Assembly: GCA_026929865.2 (NCBI GenBank)
Contig: CM049410.1
Coordinates: 20,953,001-21,017,000, forward strand
Origin: Hyperoplus lanceolatus
Taxonomy: Eukaryota; Chordata; Actinopteri; Uranoscopiformes; Ammodytidae
Length of the DNA: 64,000 nucleotides
Reading direction: 5' to 3'
The first letter of the stretch is position 1. Each line of letters starts with the position of its first letter. The notes below the pieces were generated by a model. That model had not been told where the DNA came from. It saw only the letters and a program-made list of their open reading frames with translations, and did no database searches. Of the stretch, positions 39,137 to 52,943 are shown one piece after another. The position numbers were made by a program, and so were the translations under genes.

Positions 39137-41219
39137 TAACTGAGGCTTGGCTCTGTTAAACATAAAGACTGAATTTAACTATGACGTATAGTCACCTCAG
39201 GCCTGTTCAGACTGCCTGCAGAGGGCTCATCATTATCAGAATTAAACTACATACAGTAAATGGAAAAGGATTTTAAATGTTTTAATTTCCTCAACGTTTT
39301 ACTCTGACCTCTATAATATTTACACACATTTGAATGTTGGAAAAAGGATTCTCAAAGAACATAAAATAAACAGAGACCACACTTTATATTCTCCGCAGAG
39401 GCCTGGTGGTGCCAAGCCTTCATCTACACCATGGTTTCAGTGTCTGCAGTGCACTTGTATTTACTTAAGACCGTGAAAGAAAGAAAAAAACACACACTAT
39501 TGCCCTGGTTCTATATACGGTTGTATGTATAGACACTCAATTCATGGTGACAGAGAAGCACCTTTTAAAAAGAGCATTTCTCTGCCAGTGGAGTGCTGGG
39601 CTTGATGACAAGCCCCCCGGTTTGGCCTGCAGCCTAGACAGTCAATTGTGCACCTTGCGGGGCTGGTGTCCTTCAGGTCTCTGATCCTCCTTCTGATCCT
39701 CCTCGGTAGTTAATGTGCCACACTCTGCGCCAAGGAGATACGGAGCAGGTGGGGTTTGTTAACTGTCAGGAGGAGCAAACATCTGCCGGACAGGGTTAGG
39801 GTTAGCCTGGCCCTACAGGGACCAGATAGAAGTACCTAGGGGCTAGAGCTCTAGACATATTTAATTTCTCACAAAATAGTATGTGGCAAATTGAATGCAA
39901 TGTGTTTGTTGGTCTTGTATTCACAAAACCAGTTGCCTCTTGTTTTGCATGGCCAAGTCACAGAGACATTGAGCATTATATTTCCAGGCAGAAACAAAAC
40001 AACAATTCTGAATCCATGGATATAATTAAGATCATCATGCAATGGATTTACTTGTTTGTTTTTATTTATCTGCAGTGCACACTCCGTATTCCATTTGTTC
40101 TCCGTATTTTAATAGTTATTTTGAGATGTCATAAATGTGCTGTTTGATATCCAAAACGCCTAAATAACTGATCAATTGATCAGATGAGTGATAATTGAAC
40201 ATTTAAAAAAAAATGTTAAAACAAAGAAAGAAAAGCGAAAAGAATGTCCCATGTTCAAGGCCACATTCATCCACTCTGACTCAACATAATAACCATAACT
40301 AAATGATACTTTTAAACTTCAAGAAAAGCCTATAAGTGGGCTATTTTTTACAACCCTTTTGCTCTACAAGATGTGCTAAATGAATCTGCTGTGAGCACAT
40401 CTTGCATTAAGCTTTTTTTTCTGTTGCTTCGTATATACCGCCCCTTAATTGTTCTCTCAGCAGAATTCTTAGGTTGGAAGAAAGGAACAAACGCGTATGT
40501 CTGACTGGCTGTACTGTTGAGATCATGGAGAAAATGACAGTGACAGTCAGTAGGTAGGTCCATCATCATTAGGTTACTCATAATCTGAATTTAGTTATAA
40601 TAAAAAAAGTCCGCAATAAAATAAAAGAGCTGAAAAGCCATATGTGTTTACCCTTTACAAGTTTGCTCCTGGGAGCTGAAATGGGTTTTTATTTGTATGT
40701 ATTTGAGGGTTGATTGCAGTGTGTGCAGATTGAAAGGTGAGGAGGTCTAAAAATATGTATCTAATATGTAAAATTTCCCACTCATTTGGAGAAAATAATG
40801 TGTAGTTATGCCAAAAATACACATTGGACTGACACTTTTTTTCAGTGCAAAAATCTAATATTTCCAATTGTAAAACCATTTTACTTTTAAGTTATACATC
40901 ACTACAAACATCAATGTTAGATTCAAGGATTTTGTGACACCAACATTTTTGCTGTTGAGAAACATTGGGTAAAGTTAAAGAAAAGGGGATTGCAGAGCAC
41001 AGAGGAGTGTGGGTCATTCAAAAAACCTACAAAAATTATTTGATCAGTGTTTCCAAATCCTGGTCCTTGAGGCAGATTTGACTACTGAGAGTTTCCTATC
41101 CCAGCAGTTTGTCAGTTGTCTGCAGTCATATGCAAAATCTGATCAGAATGACATTTGTCTAAAATCACATCTTGAAGAGTGAACTCAAAGTAGCAGAATC
41201 GGCTTGTGTGTGAGTGTTT

Positions 41220-41270
<51 letters not shown>

Positions 41271-41775
41271 AGTGTGTGTGAGAGAGAGAGAGTTGTTGTG
41301 GGTATGTATACAGGAAGTGGGTTGAGACTACTGGGTTAATACTATTCAGATGTGATTGGATTACTGTGCATTATCAAAGCACATGTTGAGCAGCCAATGT
41401 GATTTTCTGCAGATTGCATTGAAGAAACATTCATTATCTAGGCCTAATCTATTGGTCTACATTATCAACAGGTTTATCGTTCAGTGATTAATGTTTAATT
41501 GGTGATTAGATGATGATTGTGAGTGGCAATTCTTAATTTGTTTTCCCTTTTTTCTCAAAATATACCTTGAAGAGCTAGTAGCAATTAGTAATTAGTAATT
41601 GTAAAATGTACTTTTGCAATCACCTTACCTTTCACATCAACATTGTCAATTGATATTTATTTTCCAATCTGAGAGCTCAAAAAGCTATTTTGGAACATTT
41701 GGGCCACAGCTAGGCATTTGCAAAGACACACAAGCTGATTCAAATTGTTGTCACTCAAATGAATAGACTTCACGC

Positions 41776-41819
<44 letters not shown>

Positions 41820-43652
41820 CACAAGGGATGGATCACAGAGCATAATGGGGAAGTGAAAATCAGCACAGAGGACAGGATGTAGGCTTTGAGTCAAGATTCA
41901 TGAGGATGCTTCTCCTCTCCTGAGATGGTTGAAGTTGAAGTTCCTGGTTTAGGATGCATCAGCAGATGAAATGATGACACCTGATAAACCGAATCCAGTC
42001 CATTGAAATGACATGGAACTGTTGATCTGAGAATACAGGATGCCGTGTGTGATTAAAGACATTTTCAATTCAAAAATTCTCTAGCCCTGTTTTTTCTGGT
42101 TTTCACAGCAAACTTCCGTCATCGTTTCAACATTAGTTTTGGCTCTGAAATGGGGCATATAAGTATTTATAATCCACAAAGCAGGGCAACACTTACATCT
42201 ATTTAAGATTCATGGAACATTTAGTGAATGCGGCAATGAGGAGTCTCTCTGGAGAAAACAAAAGGAGACAGACATTTGACGTCTGGGCTGTGAATCTCAA
42301 TATGTTCAGTCACCAATGTGCAGGTTGTTCATGGCAACCAGTGGATGCATTGTCCTCATGTTCTGACAATGCACCCCCCCCCCCCGCTCCTCCTCTATAC
42401 ACCTGAAGACAAAGATATTGAAAAATAGAGAATAAACAGTTAAAATGGAGAGAGAGTGTGGAGAACCTGGCACGGATTGTGCTTAATCCCTAATTTGGTG
42501 ATCAATATGATTTTGGTGCATGGGTATAGCAGCTTCATTCAATGAGTGCCTAAGACCACCTTAGGAACATTGCCATGCATTTACAATTTCAGTCTGGATA
42601 AATGAATGATTTCATCGGGTTGAAAAAGATGAGCGCGTTGTGAGAATGAACAGTTGCATCTCATTTTCATCTTATTTGATTATGTTGATACTTTGTGTTG
42701 CAATTATTCCCAGCTGTTGAGACACCCAAAATTTCTATCTATTTTTGTTGATTTTTTTTAAAATTGTTTTAAGGAATATGGATTTCAGTAGACTAATTGA
42801 AGAGGTTGTCTTCCTCACAGAGCGTGGAATATTTCAGGTAAACCAATTAAAAAAGACAAACTATTCACACTGGTGGTTGGTTAAAACTTAATTTTCTTTT
42901 TGCTGTACCCTTTCATTATAGGTGTATATAATTATAGATCAAAGAACAGAAAATGTAATGCCTTTTTAAAGCACCTCTCAATCAGAGAATATACCCTTTC
43001 AACCACACTAGCTGCAACTGCAAATCATTCGGCGGTATATACACAGGTGGCCTTTTCACACCATGAATTATCGTTTCTACTCTTTTGCCAAATTTCCATT
43101 AATGACTGAAAAAAGTGAATTTTGTACCTCCAATTTTTTTGAAGTGCTGGCACTTAAGCAGTGACAGTTTGAGGGAGCAGACGATGCTCATTCATCACAG
43201 CAGTCTTCTTCTTTTACTTGATTCTGGAAACACTGATGAGGCAGAGAGCGCTGCGTGACCCCCACCGGGAGGGACACATGAAGGACATCTTAGCATGTCT
43301 TTCATGTACCTCAACTCTCTCAGGATGTGTCTCAGAACTCCGCCTGCTTTACCCAGAACAAGCAAGAGGTACAAAAGCAGAAAAAAAGGTGTGTGTTTTC
43401 TGTTAATGAGAGGTTGGATCCTAGTTTCCACTTTGGAGTGGAATTCCCTTCATGCGTTCTGATCCTGGAAATGCAAATGACAGCGAAAGTGCATATTCAT
43501 AGACGGAGAATGAAGTCCTCATCTGCTCTAAGGATTTTATTTGACTGTCTCTACACCGAGTAGGAGGGACCTTCTGGGTTTGAGAGGTGGATAATACTTG
43601 TTATAAAGCTTGGGGAAAAAGTGTGAATTGGATATTTTGATAAGGGCTTTCC
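39137..43652. other. unique non-coding stretch with microsatellites
   Basis: No gene recognised. It holds (TG)n plus (GA)n at 41225-41292, (TG)n at 41780-41812 and a run of 13 C at about 42373. 39560-39790 is GC-richer than its surroundings (GGTTTGGCCTGCAGCC, GCACCTTGCGGGGCTGG) but has no open frame that looks like an exon. Confidence 0.5.
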
Positions 43653-43656
43653 TTGA

Positions 43657-44020
43657 AGGAATAGTTCAACATTTGTAATTTTTTTTCTCAGAAACCGTTT
43701 GTGTAAGGGTGTGTGCATTTTTGATAAAGGAATGGGCATGTGGTCGCTCATTCAGTTTAGCTTAGCTCAAACGCTGGTAGGCAAGTGGAGCCAGTAGAAA
43801 GATAAACTGTACAACATCATTGAACACTCCTGTGTGCTTGCTGGGACTTGTTTATTTACCACGTTGTGGTTCTTATATATTCTTACACCTTATGTCATTT
43901 TAGGATCAAATACAAACTGGAAGGAAACCAGCCGTCGGGGCACTTCCTACTTTCCCTCTAGTATGTATTTGATTTTAAAATGACATAAAGAATATATCAA
44001 TTAAATCTTGAACTATTCCT
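43657..44020. mobile_element. AGGAATAGTTCAA-family MITE
   Basis: Ends AGGAATAGTTCAACATTT and TTGAACTATTCCT are inverted, with TTGA on the left and TTAA (44021-44024) on the right. The body includes GTTTAGCTTAGCTCAAACGC and GGTAGGCAAGTGGAGCCAG, hallmarks of a very common teleost MITE. 364 bp, non-autonomous. Confidence 0.75.
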
Positions 44021-44024
44021 TTAA

Positions 44025-45935
44025 ATGTATGATTAGCATGTCTTGCTAGCGGTTAGGATTATCTTTACCCAGGGTGTTGCACCTTTTGTGAAAATGCTTC
44101 AATAACCACACTGCAGCGGTTTAAGAGGGTGGCGCGTGTGGAGAGGGCGAGAGGGGGGAGAGAGAATGAGAGATAAAAGTAAAAGTGCAGAGACGGAGGA
44201 ATTGTCAAGGAAACACCAAGGGATGGCTGTACAGAAAAAACCTCAAAGTGGAAGTTGTGACTGTGGGAATGTCTGAGACTCAGAGGTAAGTGTTTAGGGT
44301 TGGCGTTACAAAAGGCAGCATAGTGCTTTCTTTGATTGAATCAATTGCTCTGTGTAAGAAGCTGCTGGCGCCGGGCCTCCCCAGGGTGACTGAGAGGTCT
44401 GCCGAGAGAGTGAACCAATCCAGCCATCCGCGGACAGAGAACAGGCAGGATTAACAGAGCAATGCATCATAGCTGTGGCAACCAAGTCATGTGGAGCAGA
44501 CTGTATTTATTGACTCATTGACTGTATTGATTGTCTCAATTGATGAAAAGTCCAGAGACAACAAACAGACGGCACAGCAAATTATGCAAAATGAAAAAGA
44601 AAAAGAAAAATAGTAAAATAAACGATGGTGCTGGGTCATGTCGTTATTTCATTGCATGATTAATGGAGCATTTCACAGCAAAAAAACCCTGTTAGTTTCG
44701 ACACACAGCATCCGTCCAGTTAGCCCCGCTGATTACAAGTGTTTGGTCATAAACCTATGGTTACAGCACATTTCCCTGGCAGATATCATCCCATTCCAGT
44801 GAAGTACATAAAGTAATGGCTTGGCAATTTACCTGGGCATGTGTGTAGCTTTTTGCTTGACAGTACATTCTCAATGACATTGACATTGTTCCAGAGGCAG
44901 CGGATTATTTAACACGCCATTAATCTCTAATGACAGAAGAGCGCGTGGCAGCAGATGTTTGTTAACAAACTTCTGCTGGATGATGTGTTCCTAACCCTCA
45001 TTGACATGTATTACTGTGACAAGAGGAGGGTCACCAGGCCAACAGTCCTGGACTGAAGGAGTTAACTGACTTATTTGGTTGTGTTTCGGCAACAGGAAAT
45101 AGGTTTTGTCACGCTGCTGAATTGTTTGATCCATGGCTTAGCCTCAACTGATGCCAGAACCACTGATACTGCACCACATCTGATTGCGCGGTCATCACTA
45201 TGCAAATGTCCAACTATGCAGTGAAACAATCCAATTATTGAAGGATGGCCACTGTACATCAGCTCCCCCATTGAATATGTGTGCAATTAATGAGTGCAGA
45301 GAGACGAGCACACTGACACTGAGCAAATTAACACTTTGGTAAACGTAGAGGGACAAAGAAAAGATTGTCCACACTCTATTGGCAACTGAAAAGATGAGCA
45401 CATGTCATAGGATTATTGTACTACTATATACTGTATGTGTATATTTTTTCTCTTTTCTCTCTCTCTCTCTTGTAAAGCAGCAGGACAGTGTGATAAAACA
45501 ATACTTCATGGCCTTAGCCATTGAAATAGAATATAGTATTTGTCCTGAATGCTGGTGAGTGGGTGTGAGGGCAACACAACTGCAGGAAAGTAAAGGGAGA
45601 AGAAACAGGCAAAGATCGCCCTTAGGGCCCATGAGGTAAGGACACTTAACTCATCACATGCATTGCCATTGTCAACATGATTTTTATATCAGCTCTATGC
45701 TTTCAAAACAAAGTGAATAAAATCATCTCCTTTTCACAAATATAAATATATTTTATGTTTAGTATGTACAATAATGATTTGCCATCATCATCAACAACAT
45801 TAGTATTGAAGGGAGAGAACAAAAAGCATGTCAGTAAACTCTTGCTAATGGATACAGACACTGCAAAGACAGCCATGATTGGTTGGCGTGCTTAAGCACT
45901 CTGTCCGGTGCCAGAGAGAGACAATAGTAGTTATT
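44025..45935. other. non-coding stretch downstream of hs3st4
   Basis: No second gene. Part of it could be 3' UTR of the sulfotransferase on the minus strand, because its poly(A) site is not certain. Purine-rich GAGAGAG runs occur at 44140-44170 and a CT run at 45455-45470. Confidence 0.45.
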
Positions 45936-45941
45936 TTTATT
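45936..45941 (-). terminator. candidate poly(A) signal of the sulfotransferase gene
   Basis: TTTATT on plus (AATAAA on minus) lies 57 bases after the stop codon. That would give an unusually short 3' UTR, so a later site is likely to be used as well or instead. No other AATAAA was found on the minus strand between 45405 and here. Confidence 0.3.
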
Positions 45942-45997
45942 GAGAAGGCTGGTGGTGTGGGCTGCGCCGTGCCAATGCTGCAGTCAGTCTACTAGCA

Positions 45998-46658
45998 CTA
46001 CTGCTTGTCCTGAGAGCTACGAGACACAATGTCCTCCTGCAGCTCCCACTCAAAGTTCTGTCCGGTCATTTGGTAGAACATCATGTTAAAGGGTTTGTAG
46101 AACTTGTGCAGCCGGCGGATCACGTCCGGGTCTATTTTGGGATGAGTTCTCCCTTTGGACTTGCCCAGGCACCTGGGAGTGCTGCTGTCCTCCGGCTTCT
46201 TCAGACAGGGGAATCCTTTCGTCTTGTTGAAGTAGAAGTGTTTGTCCGTCACGATGCGTTTGAGGCCCAAGAAGTCCTGCACTTTGGCCATCTCTCCGGC
46301 CGGGTCCACTATCAGCCTCTCCCCGCTGACAAAGTGCATCTGGGAGAGAGGGAAGTACTGCATCCAGCTCTCCAGGTGGAGGGCATATATCCCTATACGC
46401 AGCGCGCTCCACGACGCGTCAATGAGACCCAGAGTCCGGTTCTTAAAAGCCAGAACCTCGAAGGTGGGGATCTCGGGTTTCTTGGACAGAGTCTGCGTGT
46501 AGTCTGAAATGGCTCTGGTGACGGGATTGCGCACCACTATAATAAGCTTGATGTCCCTGGCCATGGAGTGTATGCGCTTGGGGGCATGGTTAGTCACAAA
46601 GTAGCTGGGTGTCTTCTCCATGGTGATCTGCCCCTCCAGCGTCTGAGGCATCAGGTCT
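45998..46658 (-). CDS. hs3st4: heparan sulfate 3-O-sulfotransferase 4, terminal exon
   Basis: This is the last coding exon of a Golgi type II enzyme that transfers sulfate from PAPS to the 3-OH of glucosamine in heparan sulfate. About 219 codons run from the split Arg codon before [20 protein letters not shown] to TAG at 46000-45998. Visible are the EKTPSYF substrate/catalytic segment, the 3'-phosphate-binding motif [13 protein letters not shown], sequons NRT and NKT, the cysteine pair in GFPC and PRCLG, and the KSKGRTHP loop. Reading [19 protein letters not shown] and [20 protein letters not shown] fits HS3ST4 better than HS3ST2 (which has FEGLSFRNRT) or HS3ST3. The tail after FEWE ([14 protein letters not shown]) is longer than I recall for mammals. 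Exon 1, with the membrane anchor and 5' PAPS loop, is outside the window. An upstream in-frame ATG at 46672 is intronic and not a start. Confidence 0.93.
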
Positions 46659-46680
46659 CTGAGAAAACACACAAACAGGA
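46659..46680 (-). promoter_or_regulatory. hs3st4: splice acceptor of the terminal exon
   Basis: On the minus strand the sequence is CTGTTTGTGTGTTTTCTCAG followed by AGACCTGATG. A pyrimidine-rich tract leads to AG at 46660-46659, and the exon opens with A, the third base of an AG|A arginine codon (phase 2). This matches the family's conserved intron just before the (R)DLMP motif. Confidence 0.85.
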
Positions 46681-47991
46681 AAGGAGAGAGAACAACAGCA
46701 GCTTTAGTATATGGCTGGTATTATCCTCGACACTTCTCTCTCGCAGTGCAAATGAAAATACCCAAGGACACGGCAGTGCAAGCAAATTTGGGTATATTTA
46801 TCAAGCAGTACATTATTCGAAATTACAAGTGAAAATAACTGTTATTATCACTGGACATTATGTTGTGAAGAGAAACTTACAGCTAATTACACCCACGGAG
46901 TAATATGCGAGAGATAAAAGACAGAAGATGAAACGGCAGGCAAGCAAGTATGCTCATTGCTTAATTGACTCCATCTGTGTTACTCCAGGAGCTGTTTTGG
47001 AACTTTAATAATGAGATCGCTGCATATCATTAATACTGGGGTGCCTGGGGTATTGTTTTGTCATACATTTATTATGCATGCAAGGGCTCACACTCTGTGC
47101 AAGCACTTTTTATTTCCTGTGCACATGCACTTCCAATGCAACTGGTGCAGGCAGCTTTCTTTTCTTCTACCCTGTCTTTACCACATTTAAGTTTAGGGGG
47201 GCTGTTCATTACAGGCAGCAGTGATTCATTTTCTGATTCAAGGTGATAATTTGCAGTACAATAGAAATGTCCCCGACTTGGGCAATTTATCCCGGGGAAT
47301 AAAGCGAAGCCATTTGCCATCGCCACAAATATTATGTTCAACTTGGTGTGTGAGAATGAGTTGTAAGGATACGCCAGTGCAGAGGCAAGTATATCATACG
47401 CACAGGGGCAGGTCTTGTTTCTACAGTTTCTATTTTGGTATCGATAATAAAGCATAACATTCGCCTCAAGCAAATCCTTATCAAATGTTTACACTGATGT
47501 TCATTCCTTCCGTGCTGTTTTCTTTGTTCGTAGGCTATGTGATTCAGTGCTAAATTGGTACATTAAATCCTCTGTGAGACACACCGTGCATTTAACTGCT
47601 AAAAAAAAATTATGAGCCCAGGAGCTCTACGGAATAATGTAAAAGTGAAACGGAATCCAAGCAAGGCACACAGTCTTTCCCTCACTGAAATTAAGCAACG
47701 TTAGCTAGTAAAATTAATGTGTAAACAGCCAACCAAAATCCAAATGATTCCATCTGCAGACTCACAGTTACTGCGGGACAACTTCCCCATAATTCTGCGA
47801 TAAAAGCTATTTCCTTTTCCATGCTATATTTTTTTTCCCATTAGGGCTGCCCTGCACCCAAAACCTACAGTTGTAACGATATAGTCACATCAATCATTTG
47901 CATCTTGGACATATTCTAAATTAACTGTTCTCCGGCAAAGAATCCAATTTACTCTGCAAAACATAAGAGCTGTTATGCACATATCGACCAC

Positions 47992-47994
<3 letters not shown>

Positions 47995-48033
<39 letters not shown>
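47995..48033. repeat. (CA)n microsatellite
   Basis: Short pure CA tract between CCCT and CCATGG in the intron. Confidence 0.95.
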
Positions 48034-48035
<2 letters not shown>

Positions 48036-49395
48036 ATGGATACTGGGCTGAAAGTCTCACAAGTGGCCTGGTAATTGCATCTCAGTAACAGTATTGCCTT
48101 CCTGATGGGTAATTTCCCTCCGGATTATGTTTGTCTCTTGACAGTATAGAACTGTGGTTACTATGGGGCCCTGTAATGGGATATTAAACGTATCTACTGA
48201 AAGTATAGTGACCTGAAAAGGCTATGAGTTTTCATTATATCCCATCACTTTCCACACGTCCTCCCTTACAGTAATGAATGGCTAAGGATTGTTGTAACCT
48301 TTCAAGGACTCGAGCTCTGTCCGCCGTTTACCTGGACTCCAAACCATAGGTGGTCTACGGTTGGATGCAGCGTCGCCCTATATGGTCATAACAAAGAAAA
48401 AGCTCAAATATATAACACAGAAAATCACCTTGAAACAACCAGTTTCCTACTGTATGGACATTAGCGACAGTTGTCTCTCTCTGGTAATGTGCCTTGCATC
48501 TTTGGAGCATATCCAATTGACGACAGGACAGATGTGCAATGTCCAAGGTTAGCTTTGTTTTCAACGGCGGGCACATACATAACAAGCTATTGTACTCATT
48601 TGCTGAGCACTAATCGTGGTACATTTAATTACAACAAAGGAAACGGCACAAGCCAAACAGTGTGTTACTGAGGCTCCATTTTGATTGGAAATCAGTCATG
48701 GATCATGTACGTCTAAAATGTCAGTGGGACGGCAATGCGGGACGGATATCAAAATGCTGATAAACAAGCTGATTTTATCTGTGCATGGCAAATGACTCCT
48801 CTGGCCTTGCAGCAGTCTAGTGGAACCGCAGTAAACAAGAGCAAACTGTTAAGGCTCGCTTCTTTTTCTCTGCTTTTATTTTTCTTCACACATCAGCTGC
48901 ACAGCTCAACACAGGTCATTCAGGTGGGTAGGTAAATAAAATCCGTAGCGCTAAAGAGGCCCTGCCAACCATCTGCTGTTTACTGCCTTGGACCGAGGCG
49001 TAACACAACATTTACTTTCTTACATTTTTATACAGGCCCACAGCTTTATTCACATGAAAAAAAAAACATAAACGTGGAGATAAAGGTGCCTCTTACTTGG
49101 AGGATATAGAGTAACTTTTTGATGATCTGTACTTTGATAGGCATGCATGCTATATGCCTGCATAGGGGATTACCTTTGTTGCATTGAGAGACGGTTAATA
49201 CAAGTAAAGGACGCAGACTAATAGCAGCTTGTGACCCTGTGATACTTCACTGAACAGAAAATTGTTGTGAGTCAATCCATTTCCTTGAAAAAAAACACCT
49301 GAATGCAGTCTCATTACCGTTCTATTATTCCTAGAAAAGGATACTGCCAGAATCTCTCGCAAGCAGATCCATTAAATGTAGCTGCATTAGCCAAG

Positions 49396-49445
49396 TCGAA
49401 ATGAAATGAGCATTTAGCAGACGCTCTTATCCAAAGCGACCTAAA
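49396..49445. repeat. fragment of a common teleost interspersed repeat
   Basis: GCATTTAGCAGACGCTCTTA followed by TCCAAAGCGACC is a motif repeated thousands of times in fish genomes, always in short diverged copies. I cannot give the family name with confidence. Confidence 0.6.
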
Positions 49446-49480
49446 ACTGGAGGTATACAGTTAGCATTACCCATTTTTTT

Positions 49481-49541
49481 TTTCAGTAAACACTCGTTAC
49501 AGACAGGTAGTGGACTGTGAGGAAATATTCACTGATTATTT
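49481..49541. mobile_element. AGGTGGAGTC-family MITE, internal fragment
   Basis: TTTCAGTAAACACTCGTTAC, then AGACAGGTAGTGGACTGTGA and GGAAATATTCACTGATT align with the right-hand interior of the complete copies. Both termini are missing. Confidence 0.45.
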
Positions 49542-50509
49542 CAGTCTTCCTGTACCAAAGTCAGTGGTGTTCCCTACTGACCTAGCTGCTTAAATATAAA
49601 ACTAGTATACAGGAAAAAAAATCAAGTTTCTAAAGCTACATTTCTCCAGTTGTATGTATTGAATTTGTGTACTTTAACTTACGAAGGAAATCCATTTCAC
49701 ACCTATTCCTCGTGAAATTCCGATCCGGAGCATGTCCAGTCGTCTCTAAAGGTTGATTCACCAGCTCAGAGCGTATAGTCTTCGACCACATCACAGAAAA
49801 TCATTGTGTTTGTCGAGACCGAAACTAATCTTTCCACAAAAAAGTAACCCCTCCCCCGTCCCCCCCAACAAAAAAACAAAAAAAAGTGCTCTGGAACCCT
49901 CCCAAGCATTTAACACAAGGTTTCAAAATGTTCCATCAAACTAGTGTAGGGGGAATATCTCCAGACATGATGAGGTGAAGGGGATCACGCTAATTTACAT
50001 TTCCAGATACTAATAGGTCCAAGCTGTTTCTTGAGGAATAGCCGTCCTCCGGAGAAGAAGCTTTAGAAGTTCTTTCTAATAAACTCTGGCAGAGAAATCA
50101 AAGCTCCCCCGGTCTCTCATTTGGATTGATCAACGACTCCGCTGCTGCAGAGTATCAATCCGAAACGGGGTTGCTTCATGTCATGTCGAATACAATCAAT
50201 TATTCTAAACTAGTCCACTCATAATAAGCTGCTGATTCCTCTTAGTAACACGTTTTTTTTTGGAGACGGTGCCAGCAGGGCTACCATTAGAGTTCAATAA
50301 TATGATGATTTTGGAGGTGTGAACGGTAGAACATCCTCTTTTTGTGTTGTTTTGCTTTTGTTTTCTGTCAATACTGACGGCAGAGAGTCGGCTATGTCAA
50401 TGTCAGAGAGGTGGAGGATTCTTTGCAGATTCTGTAGTTTTATAAAATACATGATGGACGATGAAAGATACTGTATCAGTTGTTTTTCTTCAGTAGACCA
50501 ACATCTTAA

Positions 50510-50780
50510 AGGTGGAGACGGCAATTCTGGAGAACGCTTGTTGTCAAACTCACCTGCTGTAAAAATGAGTGAATATCTCCTCAGGATACGCTACCTCTCC
50601 GTACTGTGTGCACGCTGAAAATAAACCAAGTGTTAATACACAGCCTAAACTCTGTAAACGGGTATTTTGCTACCTACGGTGGCCCCCTTTTGTTTACATA
50701 CCCTTTTTACAGAGCGTAGGCTGTGTATTGATACTGGATTTTTGCTTTCAGCGCACACGGACAGGTTGCTGATTCCACCT
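50510..50780. mobile_element. AGGTGGAGTC-family MITE, copy C (best TTAA duplication)
   Basis: 271 bp with ends AGGTGGAGACGGCAATTCTG and GCTGATTCCACCT, flanked by exact TTAA on both sides (50506-50509 and 50781-50784). The interior contains GTGAATATCTCCTCAGGATA, CTCCGTACTGTGTGCACGCT and the inner inverted pair ACACAGCCTAAACTCTGTAA / TTTACAGAGCGTAGGCTGTG. This is the clearest copy for defining the family target. Confidence 0.85.
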
Positions 50781-52943
50781 TTAACTGTGTGCACTGCACA
50801 GGCAGACAATTGCGAGGATCACAGATGGTAATTGTGTTGTGGTGTTACTCCCGAGTCCGATTGCAAATATCAATCCAGAGTGCAAGCGGTTGTTCGTCAA
50901 CAAACAGTCAGTCTGGACATTTGAAGCGAGAGAGATACCCTGGTACGTCTGTAATGAATAATCCCATTATTACACCCTGAGTGACATTTCTGTGATTACA
51001 GCTGTACAGAGAACAGAGGTTTTATTGGTTTACTGTGAAGTGGAGGAAAGAAAGTACGAAAAACAAAAACACTTGGTCAAATGAGTCACTGAGCGGTGGA
51101 TGTGCACCTTTGCCACACATAGAAACAAGCCCACAGGCCACAGCAGAGGGTCTTAGTGAGTCTGTTTACGGAGTGGGAGGCATTGTTTTGTCATGGTAAA
51201 GGTGCAACTTTTAGGAGGAAAAGGAATCCGATCAGGCTCAAGTGATGCTGGAGAGTTTGTTTTTGTTTTTCTCAACCCCAAAATCTAACCTTCCTTCAAG
51301 TGTGTAGAGAAAGGATCCTCTAGGTGGGCTAAGCATGCTTTGGCATTGCACTGGATCTAATGGATCTAAATATACATAGACCTACTACGGTAGATTTCCT
51401 TCCCTTAGTATCATGCACGTCGTTGGCCGACAGCACGTTTTGAAAAACCGACTTCTGCTTCTCCATGCATTGGCAAAACCTTATGCTACAATCAATAGTA
51501 TCAAATAGTACTGATAGAAGGCTCATGAATGGGGCATTAAGCAGCAACGTTTTTCCTCATATCTTGTCTGATCCCTTTCAATCTTTCACATTTTTTCAAT
51601 TATATATTCAACCTTTGATAAAGCTCTGGTCGAATTCAACTACAAAGACCGCCCTTGCCCCAACACTTCTCACTCCCACCTACCTCTCCATATCCTTTAC
51701 AGAAAAAAAATCCAATTAGTGTACTACATATTCCTCACACGTTTATTTCCACCCACCCCCTCTGAGAGACAACACTCACAACTTTCACATTTCTATAAGA
51801 GATTCCTGTCCGGTAAATACAAATATGGGGTTTCTTAACAGTCCATCTTATAATTTTAAATTATGATATAACAATAAAATAATAATATACATTATGAGGC
51901 ATGGGCACTAGCATGTGAGCCAAATGATCTTGTCATGTATCAATAAAGTTCTTTATCTGCATCATCATTGTGGATCTCTCCTGAGCATCCATGTTGGTGG
52001 GTTTTGGTGACAAGTAAAGCAAGTAAACTAATTAAAGCACAACACAGCCTCCCCACTCTATATAAGCCCATTATAGTTGTACTTCAGCAGGGCTGCTGGC
52101 TTTAACACAACAGTGGAGGACAGAAGTGACAGCTGGTCCTGATCAAAACCTTATTCCCCACTCTCTCTTCCCTGAGATATCCCCCTAAAGACCATCAGTG
52201 GGCGAGCCAGGTTCTTCTCTATATACACACAACCAGACTGCAGCTATACCAGATCTGACGATGTGTTCAGGTGCTCTTTGGACAAAAAAACCGTCATGAG
52301 ATAAAGTGGTGCCGATGAGGATGTGTGGTTTGCTGTAGCATTCTGCATCAGTAGCGCGATAACAAACAGTGCACACAAGCTGCAAAATTGGTCTATTTTA
52401 AACTGTATTAAAGTCCCGGGGGAGATAAAAAAAGGAACCAAACTTTTCTCAAATCAGGGAAACTCAAACAAGGATATTGCTTTTTTATTATCTGTTGTTT
52501 AACTGTCTACAGAAAGATGCTAATTTCTCTTCTCCAACATTGAAAACACATTTACAGTACAAACCCCTAAAGCCAAAAAATAAAATGATTACACAATGGC
52601 TCTCAATTTGCGCTCCAAAAAAACATCAGCAGACTGCCACTCTTCTGAAAGACTGTTTCTGTCTGCTTTTATTGTTTATTGTTTGTTTATCTGCGTTCTT
52701 GATGAGCTGATGAGAGCACTTCAGGCAGCGAGCTCATTCAATTTGATCACAATTGCCCTCAATATTCTGTTATTGATGTCGCCTCTACAAAAACAAGCAG
52801 TTGAGATGTGCTGGTCCCCCTGCTCTGCAACAGCAATAAACAGTTTCAAGACATGCCTCTCCAATCTACATAGCCATATCAACAGTCAGCATACATCAAA
52901 GTAGGCGTCTAATTTGCTTAGGTTTTACTTTTCTTTGTATTAA

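Noticed and set aside
46070-46507. 145-codon open frame on the plus strand
   Set aside because: It is the antisense shadow of the hs3st4 exon, whose high GC keeps opposite frames open.
46659-46672. ATG (MCFLR) as the start of the sulfotransferase
   Set aside because: These codons come from the intron's polypyrimidine tract and acceptor; the conserved protein begins with the split Arg before DLMP.
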